Positions 53,085 through 61,384 of a stretch of DNA of 64,000 bases are shown here, in pieces. The notes below the pieces were generated by a model. The model saw only the letters and a list, made by a program, of their open reading frames with translations. It had not been told where the DNA came from and did not search any database. The number at the start of each line of letters is the position of its first letter. The first letter of the stretch is position 1. Made by a program: the position numbers and the translations under genes. The stretch spans positions 1 through 64,000 of the forward strand of contig JBDUED010000002.1 of NCBI GenBank assembly GCA_040002595.1, read 5' to 3'. The stretch comes from Dokdonella_A sp040002595. Its GTDB lineage: Bacteria > Pseudomonadota > Gammaproteobacteria > Xanthomonadales > Rhodanobacteraceae.

Positions 53085-54851
53085 TCATCGACGCAACCAG
53101 CGCCCGAGCGCGCCACCAAGCCAGGCGCGTGGCGCCAGCGGACTGCCGAGCTTGAGTCCGACTCGGGCGACCCCTTCATCGTGGAGCTCGCGCGCGATCA
53201 AGGTGACCGCCCCGAGCTTGACCCGATCGCCGACCTCAATCGTGTGCTCGTAATGACGCGCAAAGTGTTCGGCCAGCGTCAATGGCGCGTCGCGCACGCG
53301 CACCGGCACGCCATAGAAGTCGGCGATATCGGCCAGACGCACGCTTGCATCGAAGCTGAACTCGCCGAACATCTCGCGTTCCGCCGCGCGCGCTTCGTCC
53401 GGCGGCACGAACAACCAGTCAAGTCGATAAACACGGCCACTTGGCGCGAGCAGATACGCGTAATCGCCCGGTATCAGCGTGCGGTCGGAGTCCGGCATCA
53501 CGATTGCGCCGCCGCGCACAATCATCGCCAGTTGTGCCCAGCCTGGCACTTGCGCGCCGGTTAGAATCGACGCGCCAGGTGCGACGGCATAGCCGACCAG
53601 CTCGCGCTCGAGTGTGCCGGGAAGATCGAGTTCCACCCGCCGGATGGCGCGATCGCGGCGCGGCAGAGCGACATCCAGCAGGCGCGCGGCCAGTCCGAGC
53701 GTCCAGCCTTGCACGAGCAAGGATGCAAGCACGACGATGAATGCGATGTTGAACAAGAGCCCCGCATTGGGAAGGTGCATCAACATGGGGATCGATGCGA
53801 GGAAGATCCCGACCGCACCGCGCAATCCTACCCATGCGATGAAGGCCACCTCGCGCTTGCCATAGCGGAATGGCGCCAGGCATGCGGCCACCGCAAGAGG
53901 GCGCCCAACCAGCATCAGGAACGCAGCAAGGCCCAACGCCGGCAGCAGCGATTTCCAGATCTGGTGCGGGGCGGCGAGCAGACCCAGAACAAGGAACATC
54001 ACGATCTGGCACAACCAGGTGCCGGCGTCGAGTACCGACAACAGGCTGGGAAAGCCTGGAACATGGCGGTTTCCGACAACCACTCCGGCCACATAGATGG
54101 CTAAAAACGCGCTGCCGTGCAAGGCGCCGGTCAAGCCAAAGAGGGCAATTGCGGCGGCGATCATGAACAATGCGGCGAGGCCGCTGGGTAACGGCAGTTT
54201 CCGCAGTGCGAGCGCGATCAGGAACCCTCCGCCGACACCCGCCAGTGCACCGACGCCGAATTGCGCGATAAGTTCGAACGCCAGATCGGGCACGCTGAGA
54301 CCCATCGGGATGGCGATGTAGCCGGCGAGCAGAGTGGTGAGCAACACGGCGACGGGATCGTTCGCGCTTGATTCGATTTCCAGCGTCGCGCCGACTCGCG
54401 CGCGCAAGTGCAAGCCTCCCGCACGCAGCAGAAAAAACACCGCGGCGGCGTCAGTCGACGCAACAACGGAGCCGAGCAGCAGCGCGGACGCGACATCGAG
54501 ACCGAGCAGCCAACGCGCCGCGAAGCTGGTCAAGACCGCCGTTATGACGACCCCGATCGTCGCCAGTAGCAGCGCTGGCGCGAGCACGCCGCGAAAACTC
54601 TCCCGCCGCGTGCGCAGGCCGCCATCGAACAGGATTATGGCCAGCGCGAAGGAACCGATACGGTAGGTCGCCTCGACATCGTCGAAACGTATGCCACCCG
54701 GACCGTCGACTCCAGCGAGCATCCCGACTACGAGGAACACCAGCAGCAACGGCGCACCAAAGCGTCGCGCAATCAAGCTCGAGCAAATGCCGGCCAGCAC
54801 CAGCGCGGCGGCGCCGGCGAACAACCAGTAGGTGTGATGGATCGCATTCAT
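53085..54851 (-). CDS. nhaP2: K+/H+ antiporter, NhaP2 type
   Basis: A 588-residue monovalent cation:proton antiporter (CPA1) with 12-13 transmembrane helices, including the family phrases IILFDGGLRT, ASTDAAAVFFLLR and ESSANDPVAVLL (the acidic, ion-binding region). The cytoplasmic part holds a TrkA-C domain (RAIRRVELDLPGTLERELVGY) and a C-terminal CorC_HlyC-like segment. This is the architecture of Vibrio NhaP2 and E. coli CvrA, which export K+ and help under low osmolarity. GTG 54860 is an alternative start. Confidence 0.92.
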   Translation of the reverse strand: MNAIHHTYWLFAGAAALVLAGICSSLIARRFGAPLLLVFLVVGMLAGVDGPGGIRFDDVEATYRIGSFALAIILFDGGLRTRRESFRGVLAPALLLATIGVVITAVLTSFAARWLLGLDVASALLLGSVVASTDAAAVFFLLRAGGLHLRARVGATLEIESSANDPVAVLLTTLLAGYIAIPMGLSVPDLAFELIAQFGVGALAGVGGGFLIALALRKLPLPSGLAALFMIAAAIALFGLTGALHGSAFLAIYVAGVVVGNRHVPGFPSLLSVLDAGTWLCQIVMFLVLGLLAAPHQIWKSLLPALGLAAFLMLVGRPLAVAACLAPFRYGKREVAFIAWVGLRGAVGIFLASIPMLMHLPNAGLLFNIAFIVVLASLLVQGWTLGLAARLLDVALPRRDRAIRRVELDLPGTLERELVGYAVAPGASILTGAQVPGWAQLAMIVRGGAIVMPDSDRTLIPGDYAYLLAPSGRVYRLDWLFVPPDEARAAEREMFGEFSFDASVRLADIADFYGVPVRVRDAPLTLAEHFARHYEHTIEVGDRVKLGAVTLIARELHDEGVARVGLKLGSPLAPRAWLGGALGRWLRR

Positions 54852-55218
54852 CGAGGCCACGCTCCGGCGTCGATCATAACCGGAGGGGACGACAGCTGCG
54901 GTCAGGAATCGGGATCAACTATGCAGCGTTGTTTTCGTCAGTCAAGATCGGACGCGTTTGATGCAAGATCTCAAAGCATGCCGGGTGATACACCGGGCAA
55001 AACCGGCGAAAGAACTTGGCGCACGGCGCCTTACACCCTTGCGGGGGGATTTCGCGAATTTCGATTCAACAGGAAATCCCGTTCTCCTTATCGAAACCCA
55101 GGCATGGTTCATTCAGCCGCGCGATTTGCCGCCGCCCCTATCGCTGCTTCGACGAACAACTTGTCAGGTCGTGGTCCCCGCCGGCACTTTGCTGCGTGCC
55201 GGCGCTTCCTCCTGCTGG
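54852..55218. other. Intergenic region between nhaP2 and comM
   Basis: These 367 bases carry the divergent-side promoter of nhaP2 (minus-strand TATGAT near 54872). A plus-strand frame from 54904 and another from 54958 stay open and run into comM, but they have no homology I recognise and no good ribosome-binding site. Near the comM end is the hairpin listed separately. Confidence 0.6.
55179..55204 (-). terminator. Hairpin just after comM
   Basis: CGCCGGCAC (55179-55187) and GTGCCGGCG (55196-55204) form a perfect 9-bp stem with an 8-base loop, 14 bases beyond the comM stop. No T-tract follows in the comM direction, so it may act as a 3' stabiliser or weak terminator. Confidence 0.5.
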
Positions 55219-56721
55219 CTAGCCCGCTTCAAAACGCCGGTACTGGATCGATTCGGACAGGTGCGCCGCATCGATGTGCTGGCATTGGGCGAGGTCGGCA
55301 ATCGTGCGCGCCACGCGCAGTACGCGGTGGTAGGCGCGCGCCGAAAGGCCGAGGCGCTCGACCGCGTGATCGAGCAGCGCGTGCAGGCGCTCATCGAGCA
55401 CGCAATCGCGTTCGACTTCACGGTTGCCGAGGGCCGCGTTCGTCTTGCCGGCGCGATCGAGCTGGCGCGCGCGTGCGTCGATCACCCGTGCGCGTACGGT
55501 TGCGCTGTCTTCGCCGCGAGCCGTGTCGCGCAATTGCGCATGCGGCACGCGCGGCATTTCGAGTTTCAAGTCGATGCGATCGAGTAGCGGCCCGGACAAA
55601 CGCGAGCGATAGCGCGCGATCGCATCGGGCGTGCAGCGGCAGCGCCCCGACGGATCGCCGGCATAGCCGCACGGACACGGATTCATCGTCGCCACGAGTT
55701 GGAAGCAGGCCGGAAATTCAGCCTGCCGCGCTGCACGTGAAATCGCGATGCGTCCGGATTCGAGCGGCTCGCGCAGGACCTCAAGCACGTGCCGGTCGAA
55801 CTCGGGCAGCTCATCGAGAAACAACACGCCGTGATGCGCCAGCGAGATTTCGCCAGGCCGCGGAACCGAGCCACCGCCAACCAGGGCGACTGCGGAAGCG
55901 GTGTGATGCGGCGCGCGAAACGCGCGCATTTTCCACAATGCGACATCACTGTCGTGGCCAGCGACCGAGCGGATGGCGGCCAGTTCCAGCGCCTCGCGTT
56001 CGTCCAGCGGCGGCAGGATGCCGGGCAGGCGGCTCGCGAGCATCGTCTTGCCGGTGCCTGGCGGCCCTACCAGCAGCAGATTATGCATTCCAGCCGCGGC
56101 GATCTCGAGTGCACGTCGCGCTTGTTGCTGGCCGCGCACCTCCGACAGATCGGCGACAGACGTCTTCGGCGTCGCCGATTCGTCGCTTGCAACCGCCGCC
56201 GGCAAATCGATGCGCCCGGCCAGATGCGCGCACACCTCCAGCAACGATCCGGCCACGCGCACGTCGGCGCCGCTAACCAGTGCCGCTTCTGCACCGTTCT
56301 CGCGCGGCACCACCACGCGGCGTCCTGCGCGCGTCGCGTGCAGCACCGCCGGCAGCACCCCACGCACCGGGCGCAGTTCACCCGACAGCGCCAGTTCGCC
56401 GATGAATTCGCAATCGGCAAGGGCTGCGTGCGGCAGCATGCCATTGGCCGCAAGGATGCCGAGGGCGATGGGCAGATCAAAGCGCCCGCCATCTTTGGGC
56501 AGGTCGGCCGGCGCGAGATTCACGGTCACCCGGCGCTGCGGATAATCAAGTTGCGCGTTGAGGATCGCCGCGCGCACGCGGTCGCGCGCTTCCTTCACCG
56601 CAGTTTCGGGCAAGCCGACAATCGAGGTGCCAGGCAAGCCGCCGGACAGGTGCACTTCGCAGGTGACCAGCGGCGCATCGATGCCGTCCTGCGCGCGCGT
56701 GTAGACAATTGCCAGACTCAT
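55219..56721 (-). CDS. comM: YifB/ComM family AAA+ ATPase
   Basis: ComM is a hexameric helicase that promotes branch migration during natural transformation. The 500-residue protein has an N-terminal Lon-protease-like domain (VEVHLSGGLPGTSIVGLPETAVKEARDRV minus its first residues), Walker A LLLVGPPGTGKTMLA, Walker B GVLFLDELPEF and a Mg-chelatase C-terminal domain with the CPCGYAGD zinc-like motif. With comF at the right edge it suggests potential for competence. Confidence 0.95.
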   Translation of the reverse strand: MSLAIVYTRAQDGIDAPLVTCEVHLSGGLPGTSIVGLPETAVKEARDRVRAAILNAQLDYPQRRVTVNLAPADLPKDGGRFDLPIALGILAANGMLPHAALADCEFIGELALSGELRPVRGVLPAVLHATRAGRRVVVPRENGAEAALVSGADVRVAGSLLEVCAHLAGRIDLPAAVASDESATPKTSVADLSEVRGQQQARRALEIAAAGMHNLLLVGPPGTGKTMLASRLPGILPPLDEREALELAAIRSVAGHDSDVALWKMRAFRAPHHTASAVALVGGGSVPRPGEISLAHHGVLFLDELPEFDRHVLEVLREPLESGRIAISRAARQAEFPACFQLVATMNPCPCGYAGDPSGRCRCTPDAIARYRSRLSGPLLDRIDLKLEMPRVPHAQLRDTARGEDSATVRARVIDARARQLDRAGKTNAALGNREVERDCVLDERLHALLDHAVERLGLSARAYHRVLRVARTIADLAQCQHIDAAHLSESIQYRRFEAG

Positions 56722-56855
56722 CCACGCGATCTCGCAAAAGAGCCTGTGACTCGCGTCGTGGGGTGAACAGTGCCGGACAGCAGGCGTTCCGTGAAAAAAT
56801 CGGTGCGAAGTGGAGACATCGGCGCGGTAGTCCGGTTAACGGGCGTGCAACGGCC

Positions 56856-56878
56856 CGCCGCCACCGTGAGCGGCGGCG
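56856..56878 (-). terminator. G+C-rich hairpin after ubiK
   Basis: CGCCGCC (56856-56862) and GGCGGCG (56872-56878) form a 7-bp stem with a 9-base loop, about 30 bases after the ubiK stop. No T-tract is present, so it is only a weak candidate. Confidence 0.3.
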
Positions 56879-56907
56879 CTTTCGAGAAATCAGGAGTGCA
56901 AGGCGCG

Positions 56908-57177
56908 TCAGTGTTTGGGTTGCGATGCGCTGCTGCCGACAAACCGCTCCAGCGCGAGTACCTGTTGTTCGAGCTCCTCGATCTTCTCGCGCGTACGCAG
57001 CAAAACGCAGCGCTGCACATCGAATTCCTCGCGCGTGACCAGATCGAGATCACGCAAGCCCGCTTGCAGCGCGCTGCGAAAGGTTGCCGTCATGTCCTCG
57101 CGCGCCTGCTTGAGGCCCGAAGGAACCAGTGCGGCAAGGCGCTGCGCCAGCGCGTCGACAGATTGGACATTGATCAC
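56908..57177 (-). CDS. ubiK: Ubiquinone biosynthesis accessory factor UbiK
   Basis: An 89-residue protein of the BMFP/YqiC family: an N-terminal amphipathic helix (SVDALAQRLAALVPSGL), the conserved DLVTREEFDVQRCVLLRTREK segment and a C-terminal coiled coil (EKIEELEQQVLALERFV) that makes a trimer. UbiK binds UbiJ and supports aerobic ubiquinone synthesis; ubiJ-ubiB are at 24 kb. The start is a GTG at 57177. It is divergent from glnB. Confidence 0.93.
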   Translation of the reverse strand: MINVQSVDALAQRLAALVPSGLKQAREDMTATFRSALQAGLRDLDLVTREEFDVQRCVLLRTREKIEELEQQVLALERFVGSSASQPKH

Positions 57178-57557
57178 AGGTCACCCCGGTCATGCATTGA
57201 AACGATGATTCTCGCGCGAATTCCGGTGTGCTGGAAAATCGCGTCCTTCTTGTGAAGGGTAGCGGCCGCTCGCACGTGGTGCAGTTCCATCACGCGGGTT
57301 CATTGCGGCGGCCCGCGGGCTAGGCGCGCTTCGATTCCCTGGGGCGACCGGTAACGGCCGCTTCGCGACGGTTACCGGCCACGCCTCCGTGCGTCGTCGT
57401 TCCCTCGACTTGTTTCCCCACAGCCGCAGCATAGCCAGTATGGGCGCAGACGCCATGTGCAGATCGCGCGTGGACGTGTACGAACATTCCTACACGAGGG
57501 CGGCGCGAAGCGATCGGGTATAGTCACCTCGACCGCGCGCAGCTGGAGGAAACGGTT
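57178..57557. other. Divergent regulatory region of ubiK and glnB
   Basis: No gene is visible in these 380 bases. TATAGT at 57519-57524 is a likely -10 for glnB, with no good -35. A perfect inverted repeat CCGGTAAC / GTTACCGG is present about 180-210 bases upstream of glnB and is listed separately. No sigma-54 promoter match is seen, unlike at glnA. Confidence 0.7.
57348..57378. promoter_or_regulatory. 8-bp inverted repeat upstream of glnB
   Basis: CCGGTAAC (57348-57355) and GTTACCGG (57371-57378) are perfect complements with a 15-base spacer. It could be a two-half-site operator or a transcript hairpin. It stands about 180 bases before the glnB start and about 170 from the ubiK start. Confidence 0.45.
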
Positions 57558-57896
57558 ATGCAAATGATCATGGCGATCATCAAGCCGTTCAAGCTCGATG
57601 ACGTGCGCGAAGCGCTCGGCGAAGTCGGCGTGCAGGGCGTCACGGTGACCGAGGTAAAGGGCTTCGGACGCCAGAAAGGTCACACCGAACTCTACCGCGG
57701 CGCCGAATACGTGGTCGACTTCCTGCCCAAGATCAAGCTTGAAGTGGCAGTCGCCGACGATCAGGTCGAGCGCGTGATCGAGGCGATTGCGCAAGCGGCC
57801 AACACCGGCAAGATCGGCGACGGCAAGATTTTTCTGTGGCAGCTCGATCGCGTGATTCGAATCCGCACCGGCGAGTTGGACGCCGACGCGCTTTGA
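57558..57896 (+). CDS. glnB: Nitrogen regulatory protein P-II
   Basis: P-II is a trimeric sensor of 2-oxoglutarate, ATP/ADP and glutamine that controls GlnE and NtrB. The 112-residue length is exact. AIIKPFKLDDVREAL opens the protein, the T-loop contains the uridylylated Tyr51 in HTELYRGAEYVVDFLP, and the end TGKIGDGKIFLWQLDRVIRIRTGE is the ATP-binding B and C loops. GGAGGA precedes the ATG. Its promoter looks sigma-70-like, so it is more GlnB than a nitrogen-induced GlnK. Confidence 0.96.
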   Translation: MQMIMAIIKPFKLDDVREALGEVGVQGVTVTEVKGFGRQKGHTELYRGAEYVVDFLPKIKLEVAVADDQVERVIEAIAQAANTGKIGDGKIFLWQLDRVIRIRTGELDADAL

Positions 57897-58002
57897 TGGC
57901 AGCGGTTGGAAGCCAGTAGGGCTGAACAAAGCGCAAAGGCCGATCCGCCGCTGCGCCGCTTGATCCGACCTGCGCACTGAATTACCCACAAATTCTCTCG
58001 TC

Positions 58003-58560
58003 TCAGCGCAGCACAATCCACAACCCAAGCGCGGCAAACAATATGGCAGCGCCGACGCGCGCAGCTAGCAACGGCAGCCTCGCTGCAAAGCGTGAACCGA
58101 GCCACACCACAGGCACGTTGGCGAGCAGCATGCCGAGCGTGCTGCCGGCGACAACCTGCCACAGCGGGTGATATTGCGCTGCGAGGACGACAGTGGCGAT
58201 CTGTGTCTTGTCGCCCATCTCGGCGAGAAAGAATGCAATCACGGTGGCGAACAACACGCTGTGTCCAGCGCCGCGCGCGGCATCTTCCGATTCGATCTTG
58301 TCCGGAATCAGCGTCCACGCGGCAACTGCGAAAAAACTCGTTGCTACGATCCATTTCAAGCTCTGCGGCGCCAGCCATTCAGCGACCAGCGCGCCGACCG
58401 AACCAGCAAGCGCGTGATTGACGATCGTTGCGACGAAAATACCGAGGCAGATCGGCCACGGGCGGCGGTATTTCGCGGCGAGGATCAGCGACAGCAATTG
58501 GGTCTTGTCGCCGATCTCGGCAATCGCGACCGCGGCGGTCGAAATGAGCAGGGTTTGCAT
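58003..58560 (-). CDS. GDT1/TMEM165 (UPF0016) family cation transporter
   Basis: A 185-residue membrane protein with the duplicated signature E-x-G-D-K-T: AEIGDKTQLLSL near residue 15 and AEMGDKTQIATV near 105. The family moves Mn2+ or Ca2+ out of the cytoplasm (for example Vibrio MneA). About six transmembrane helices are seen. There is no room for a yybP-ykoY riboswitch before it, as the next gene ends about 96 bases upstream on the same strand. Metal specificity is inferred. Confidence 0.9.
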   Translation of the reverse strand: MQTLLISTAAVAIAEIGDKTQLLSLILAAKYRRPWPICLGIFVATIVNHALAGSVGALVAEWLAPQSLKWIVATSFFAVAAWTLIPDKIESEDAARGAGHSVLFATVIAFFLAEMGDKTQIATVVLAAQYHPLWQVVAGSTLGMLLANVPVVWLGSRFAARLPLLAARVGAAILFAALGLWIVLR

Positions 58561-58656
58561 GCATGGGTGCCAGCACAAAAGTGTCGGCAGCCTACACGAT
58601 CGTGTTGAACGCCCGTATCGATCGAATGCGCAGCACAGGGTCGGCCACCCGCATCA

Positions 58657-59655
58657 TCATGCGCCCCGATCGGCGCGCAGCGTCCTGGCCGCGTGCGCGT
58701 CCCCGGCCGAGGCGCGTCCGACCAGCACGCCGAGTGCGATGATCCCCGCAATGACCAAGGCCGCGCCAGCGACGGCGTAGCCATGGGGAGCTTGCTCGCC
58801 GAGCAGGACCATCCCGAGCACGGTCGAGAACAGCAGTTCGGCAGCCTGCATCGCCTCCACCGCGCCGAGTGCGGCCGGATCGTCCTGCACCATCGCGGTC
58901 GCCTGGAAAAACAGGATCGTCGCGATGGTCCCGGCGAATAGCGCGACGCCCGCCGCGAGCACCACCTGCATCGGCGTCGGCGCACCGGCGACGTGGCCCG
59001 CGTAGACCGCGACGACCCACCAGAACGGCTGGCTTGCCAGGGTCATGCCAAACACGCGCTGGGTCGCGTTCAGGATTTCGCCGCTGCGTTCCAGATGCAG
59101 CAAGATGGCGCGATTGCCGAGCGGATAAAGGAACGCCGCGGCGGTGACGCTGGCGAGGGCGAGCCATGCACTGCGCTCGAGATGCCCGTGAAAATGCGCG
59201 GCCTGCATGATTGCGACGCCGGCGACAATCACGCCGCCGAGCGCAAGTGCGCGGCGTGGCAAGCGCGCACGCTGATCGCGATACAGCAACGGCCCCAGCA
59301 GCATGCCGGCAATCACGGTCAACTGGAACGTGCCGGCGACCAGCCACGCCGGCGCGTAAGCGGCCGCCCAGGTCAGGCATACGCAAAACAGCGTGAAGCC
59401 GATGCCGCTCCATGCGAGCCACACGCACGGATGCGCGCGCAATGCGTGCCACACCGGCGCGAAGCCGCCACGAAACGGCAACGCGAGTGCCAGCATCGGC
59501 AAGCTCAGAAGATAACGAAGCGACGCCGACCATGCCCAGTGTCCGCCGGCGTCGGCCATCGCGCGATTGAACACATAGGTTGCTGTAAAGAACAGTGCGG
59601 ATGCTAGCGCTAGCAGAACGGCGATGAGGGCAACGCGACGGTTAGGCGAAGTCAT
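58657..59655 (-). CDS. EamA-type multidrug resistance efflux transporter family protein
   Basis: A 332-residue protein with about ten hydrophobic helices in two repeats, matching the DMT superfamily multidrug-resistance efflux group (ALASALFFTATYVFNRAMADAGG minus flanks opens it; EAMQAAELLFSTVLGMVLLGE closes it). It begins 17 bases after bioC on the same strand, so it is probably in the biotin operon. Substrate unknown; an exporter or importer role for a pathway intermediate is speculation. Confidence 0.85.
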   Translation of the reverse strand: MTSPNRRVALIAVLLALASALFFTATYVFNRAMADAGGHWAWSASLRYLLSLPMLALALPFRGGFAPVWHALRAHPCVWLAWSGIGFTLFCVCLTWAAAYAPAWLVAGTFQLTVIAGMLLGPLLYRDQRARLPRRALALGGVIVAGVAIMQAAHFHGHLERSAWLALASVTAAAFLYPLGNRAILLHLERSGEILNATQRVFGMTLASQPFWWVVAVYAGHVAGAPTPMQVVLAAGVALFAGTIATILFFQATAMVQDDPAALGAVEAMQAAELLFSTVLGMVLLGEQAPHGYAVAGAALVIAGIIALGVLVGRASAGDAHAARTLRADRGA

Positions 59656-59672
59656 CGTGACGTATCTCGCAA

Positions 59673-60593
59673 TCAGCGCCGCCGGCTGCCGCGCAGGCGC
59701 TCGATGGGAAAGCTCGCGACATCTTCGCCGCCGTGCCGCCGCGGCTGTCCCGGTTCGGGCGCGCGTGCCTGCGCGTAGACGACTTCGTACGTCGCCGGCA
59801 ACACACCGTCGCGGCGAAACGTTTCGTAGGCCGCGACCACGTGCTGCAAATGCTGCTTGCCCATCAGCGAACGCTGGCGTTGCACGTCGGCATTGGTCGC
59901 GCCGATCGCGCGCAACTCACGCATGAGCGTACGCGCATCGGCATAGGTCAGGATGAAGTCGTCGCGTTCGAGCACCGGATCGCGAAAGCCGGTCGCCAGC
60001 AATGCATCGCCGATGTCGTGCATGTCCACAAAACGGCTGACATGCGGCGTCTTGTCGACGCTGGCGAAGGCACTGCGCAATTCGTGCAGGGTGCCCGGCC
60101 CGAATGTGCTGAACAACACAATGCCGCCCGGACGCAACACGCGATGAAATTCGGCCAGGGCGAGTCCGGGATCTTCGCACCATTGCAGGCACAGGTTCGA
60201 GTGGACCAAATCGATGCTCGCGTCGGCGAACGGCAATGCCTGCGCGTCGGCGCACACCAGCGCCGTGCCCCGATGGGTTGTGGGAGCGCCGGGAGACGCG
60301 ATTTTTCCATCGGCGGGTGTTGTCAACAATGCCGCGGCGCTTTGCAACATCGGCAATGCCAGATCGACTGCGATCACCTCAGCCTGCGCGTATCGCGCGC
60401 GTAAAGCCGCGCTGCCGCGACCGGGCCCACAGCCGACATCGAGCACGCGTGCCGGCGCGAACGCGGTGTCTTCGTCGATGCGCTCGCGCAGGCGCTGCGC
60501 GACTTCGGTCTGCAACACCGCATGCGCATCATAGGTGGCGGCTGCGCGACCGAATGCGCGGCGGATCCGGGTCTGGTCGAGACCTGCGCTCAT
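59673..60593 (-). CDS. bioC: Malonyl-ACP O-methyltransferase BioC
   Basis: BioC methylates malonyl-ACP so that fatty acid synthesis can elongate it to pimeloyl-ACP methyl ester. The 306-residue protein has the SAM motif VLDVGCGPGRGSAALR, VDLALPMLQ, and QALPFADASIDLVHSNLCLQW. The N-terminal IRRAFGRAAATYDAHAVLQ is typical. The last ~30 residues (PGQPRRHGGEDVASFPIERL) extend beyond the usual length and are basic. Its ATG overlaps the bioH stop by four bases (ATGA). Confidence 0.95.
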   Translation of the reverse strand: MSAGLDQTRIRRAFGRAAATYDAHAVLQTEVAQRLRERIDEDTAFAPARVLDVGCGPGRGSAALRARYAQAEVIAVDLALPMLQSAAALLTTPADGKIASPGAPTTHRGTALVCADAQALPFADASIDLVHSNLCLQWCEDPGLALAEFHRVLRPGGIVLFSTFGPGTLHELRSAFASVDKTPHVSRFVDMHDIGDALLATGFRDPVLERDDFILTYADARTLMRELRAIGATNADVQRQRSLMGKQHLQHVVAAYETFRRDGVLPATYEVVYAQARAPEPGQPRRHGGEDVASFPIERLRGSRRR

Positions 60594-61351
60594 GGCGGCA
60601 ATTGTGCCGCGAACGCGACAATCGCAGTGGCGATCTCGGCGGCGTGATCGAGAAATGGCGCATGCCCGCTGTTGAACTCAAGATAGGACCCGTGCGGGGC
60701 ATGGGTTGCCGCCCACTGCATCGCCGTCGGTGGCACCAGTCGATCGCGTCGGCCGGCAATCCACAAACTGGGCATCGCAAGCTGCGCCAGATTCGCCCGC
60801 AGATCGCTCGCGTTGAGCGTGCGCAGACCATCGGCAAGCGATTGCGCATCGGGTTGGCCGCGCGTGAACACGCTCTGCTTGAGTTCGCGCAACCGCGTTT
60901 GCGCATGCGCCGAGCCCATCGTTTCCAGCGCAAGAAAGCGCTCGACTGCGTGGCGATAGTGGGTGCGCAATTCAGTGCCAAACTCGGCAAACACGCTGGT
61001 TGCAACGCCGTGCGGCCAGTCGGCCCCGGCGACAAAGCGTGGGCTCGACGCAATAAGTCCAAGCCCGCGCACGCGCTCACGGCAATCGAGCGCTGCGCGC
61101 AACGCCACAAGGCCACCGAGTGACCAGCCGATCCATAGCGCACGCGGCGTTGCCGCGGCGAGACGCCGCGCGCAATCGTCGACATCGAAGCGGCTTTCAT
61201 CGCGGCTGTAGCCATGTCCGGGAAGATCCACCGCGTGCACGCGGAAATGCGCGACAAGCTTTTCGGTAAGGGCCGCGAAGATGCCCGCGTGCATGCCCCA
61301 GCCGTGGACCAAGACCAGGTCAGCGCCGCTTCCTTGCACATCGATATGCAT
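60590..61351 (-). CDS. bioH: Pimeloyl-ACP methyl ester carboxylesterase BioH
   Basis: BioH cleaves the methyl ester from pimeloyl-ACP, ending the chain for BioF. The 253-residue alpha/beta hydrolase has LVLVHGWGMHAGIF, the nucleophile Ser77 in WIGWSLGGLVAL, an acid in AGRRDRLVPP and the histidine in FNSGHAPFLDH, all in place. It overlaps bioC and follows bioF by about 33 bases. In some bacteria bioH is unlinked; here it sits in the operon. Confidence 0.95.
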   Translation of the reverse strand: MHIDVQGSGADLVLVHGWGMHAGIFAALTEKLVAHFRVHAVDLPGHGYSRDESRFDVDDCARRLAAATPRALWIGWSLGGLVALRAALDCRERVRGLGLIASSPRFVAGADWPHGVATSVFAEFGTELRTHYRHAVERFLALETMGSAHAQTRLRELKQSVFTRGQPDAQSLADGLRTLNASDLRANLAQLAMPSLWIAGRRDRLVPPTAMQWAATHAPHGSYLEFNSGHAPFLDHAAEIATAIVAFAAQLPP

Positions 61352-61384
61352 GAGGTTCGTTTTTTTGTATTGAAACCCCGCCCA

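Noticed and set aside
58561..58656. Mn-sensing yybP-ykoY riboswitch before the GDT1-family gene
   Set aside because: Only about 96 bases separate it from the gene upstream and no matching stem-loop layout is visible.
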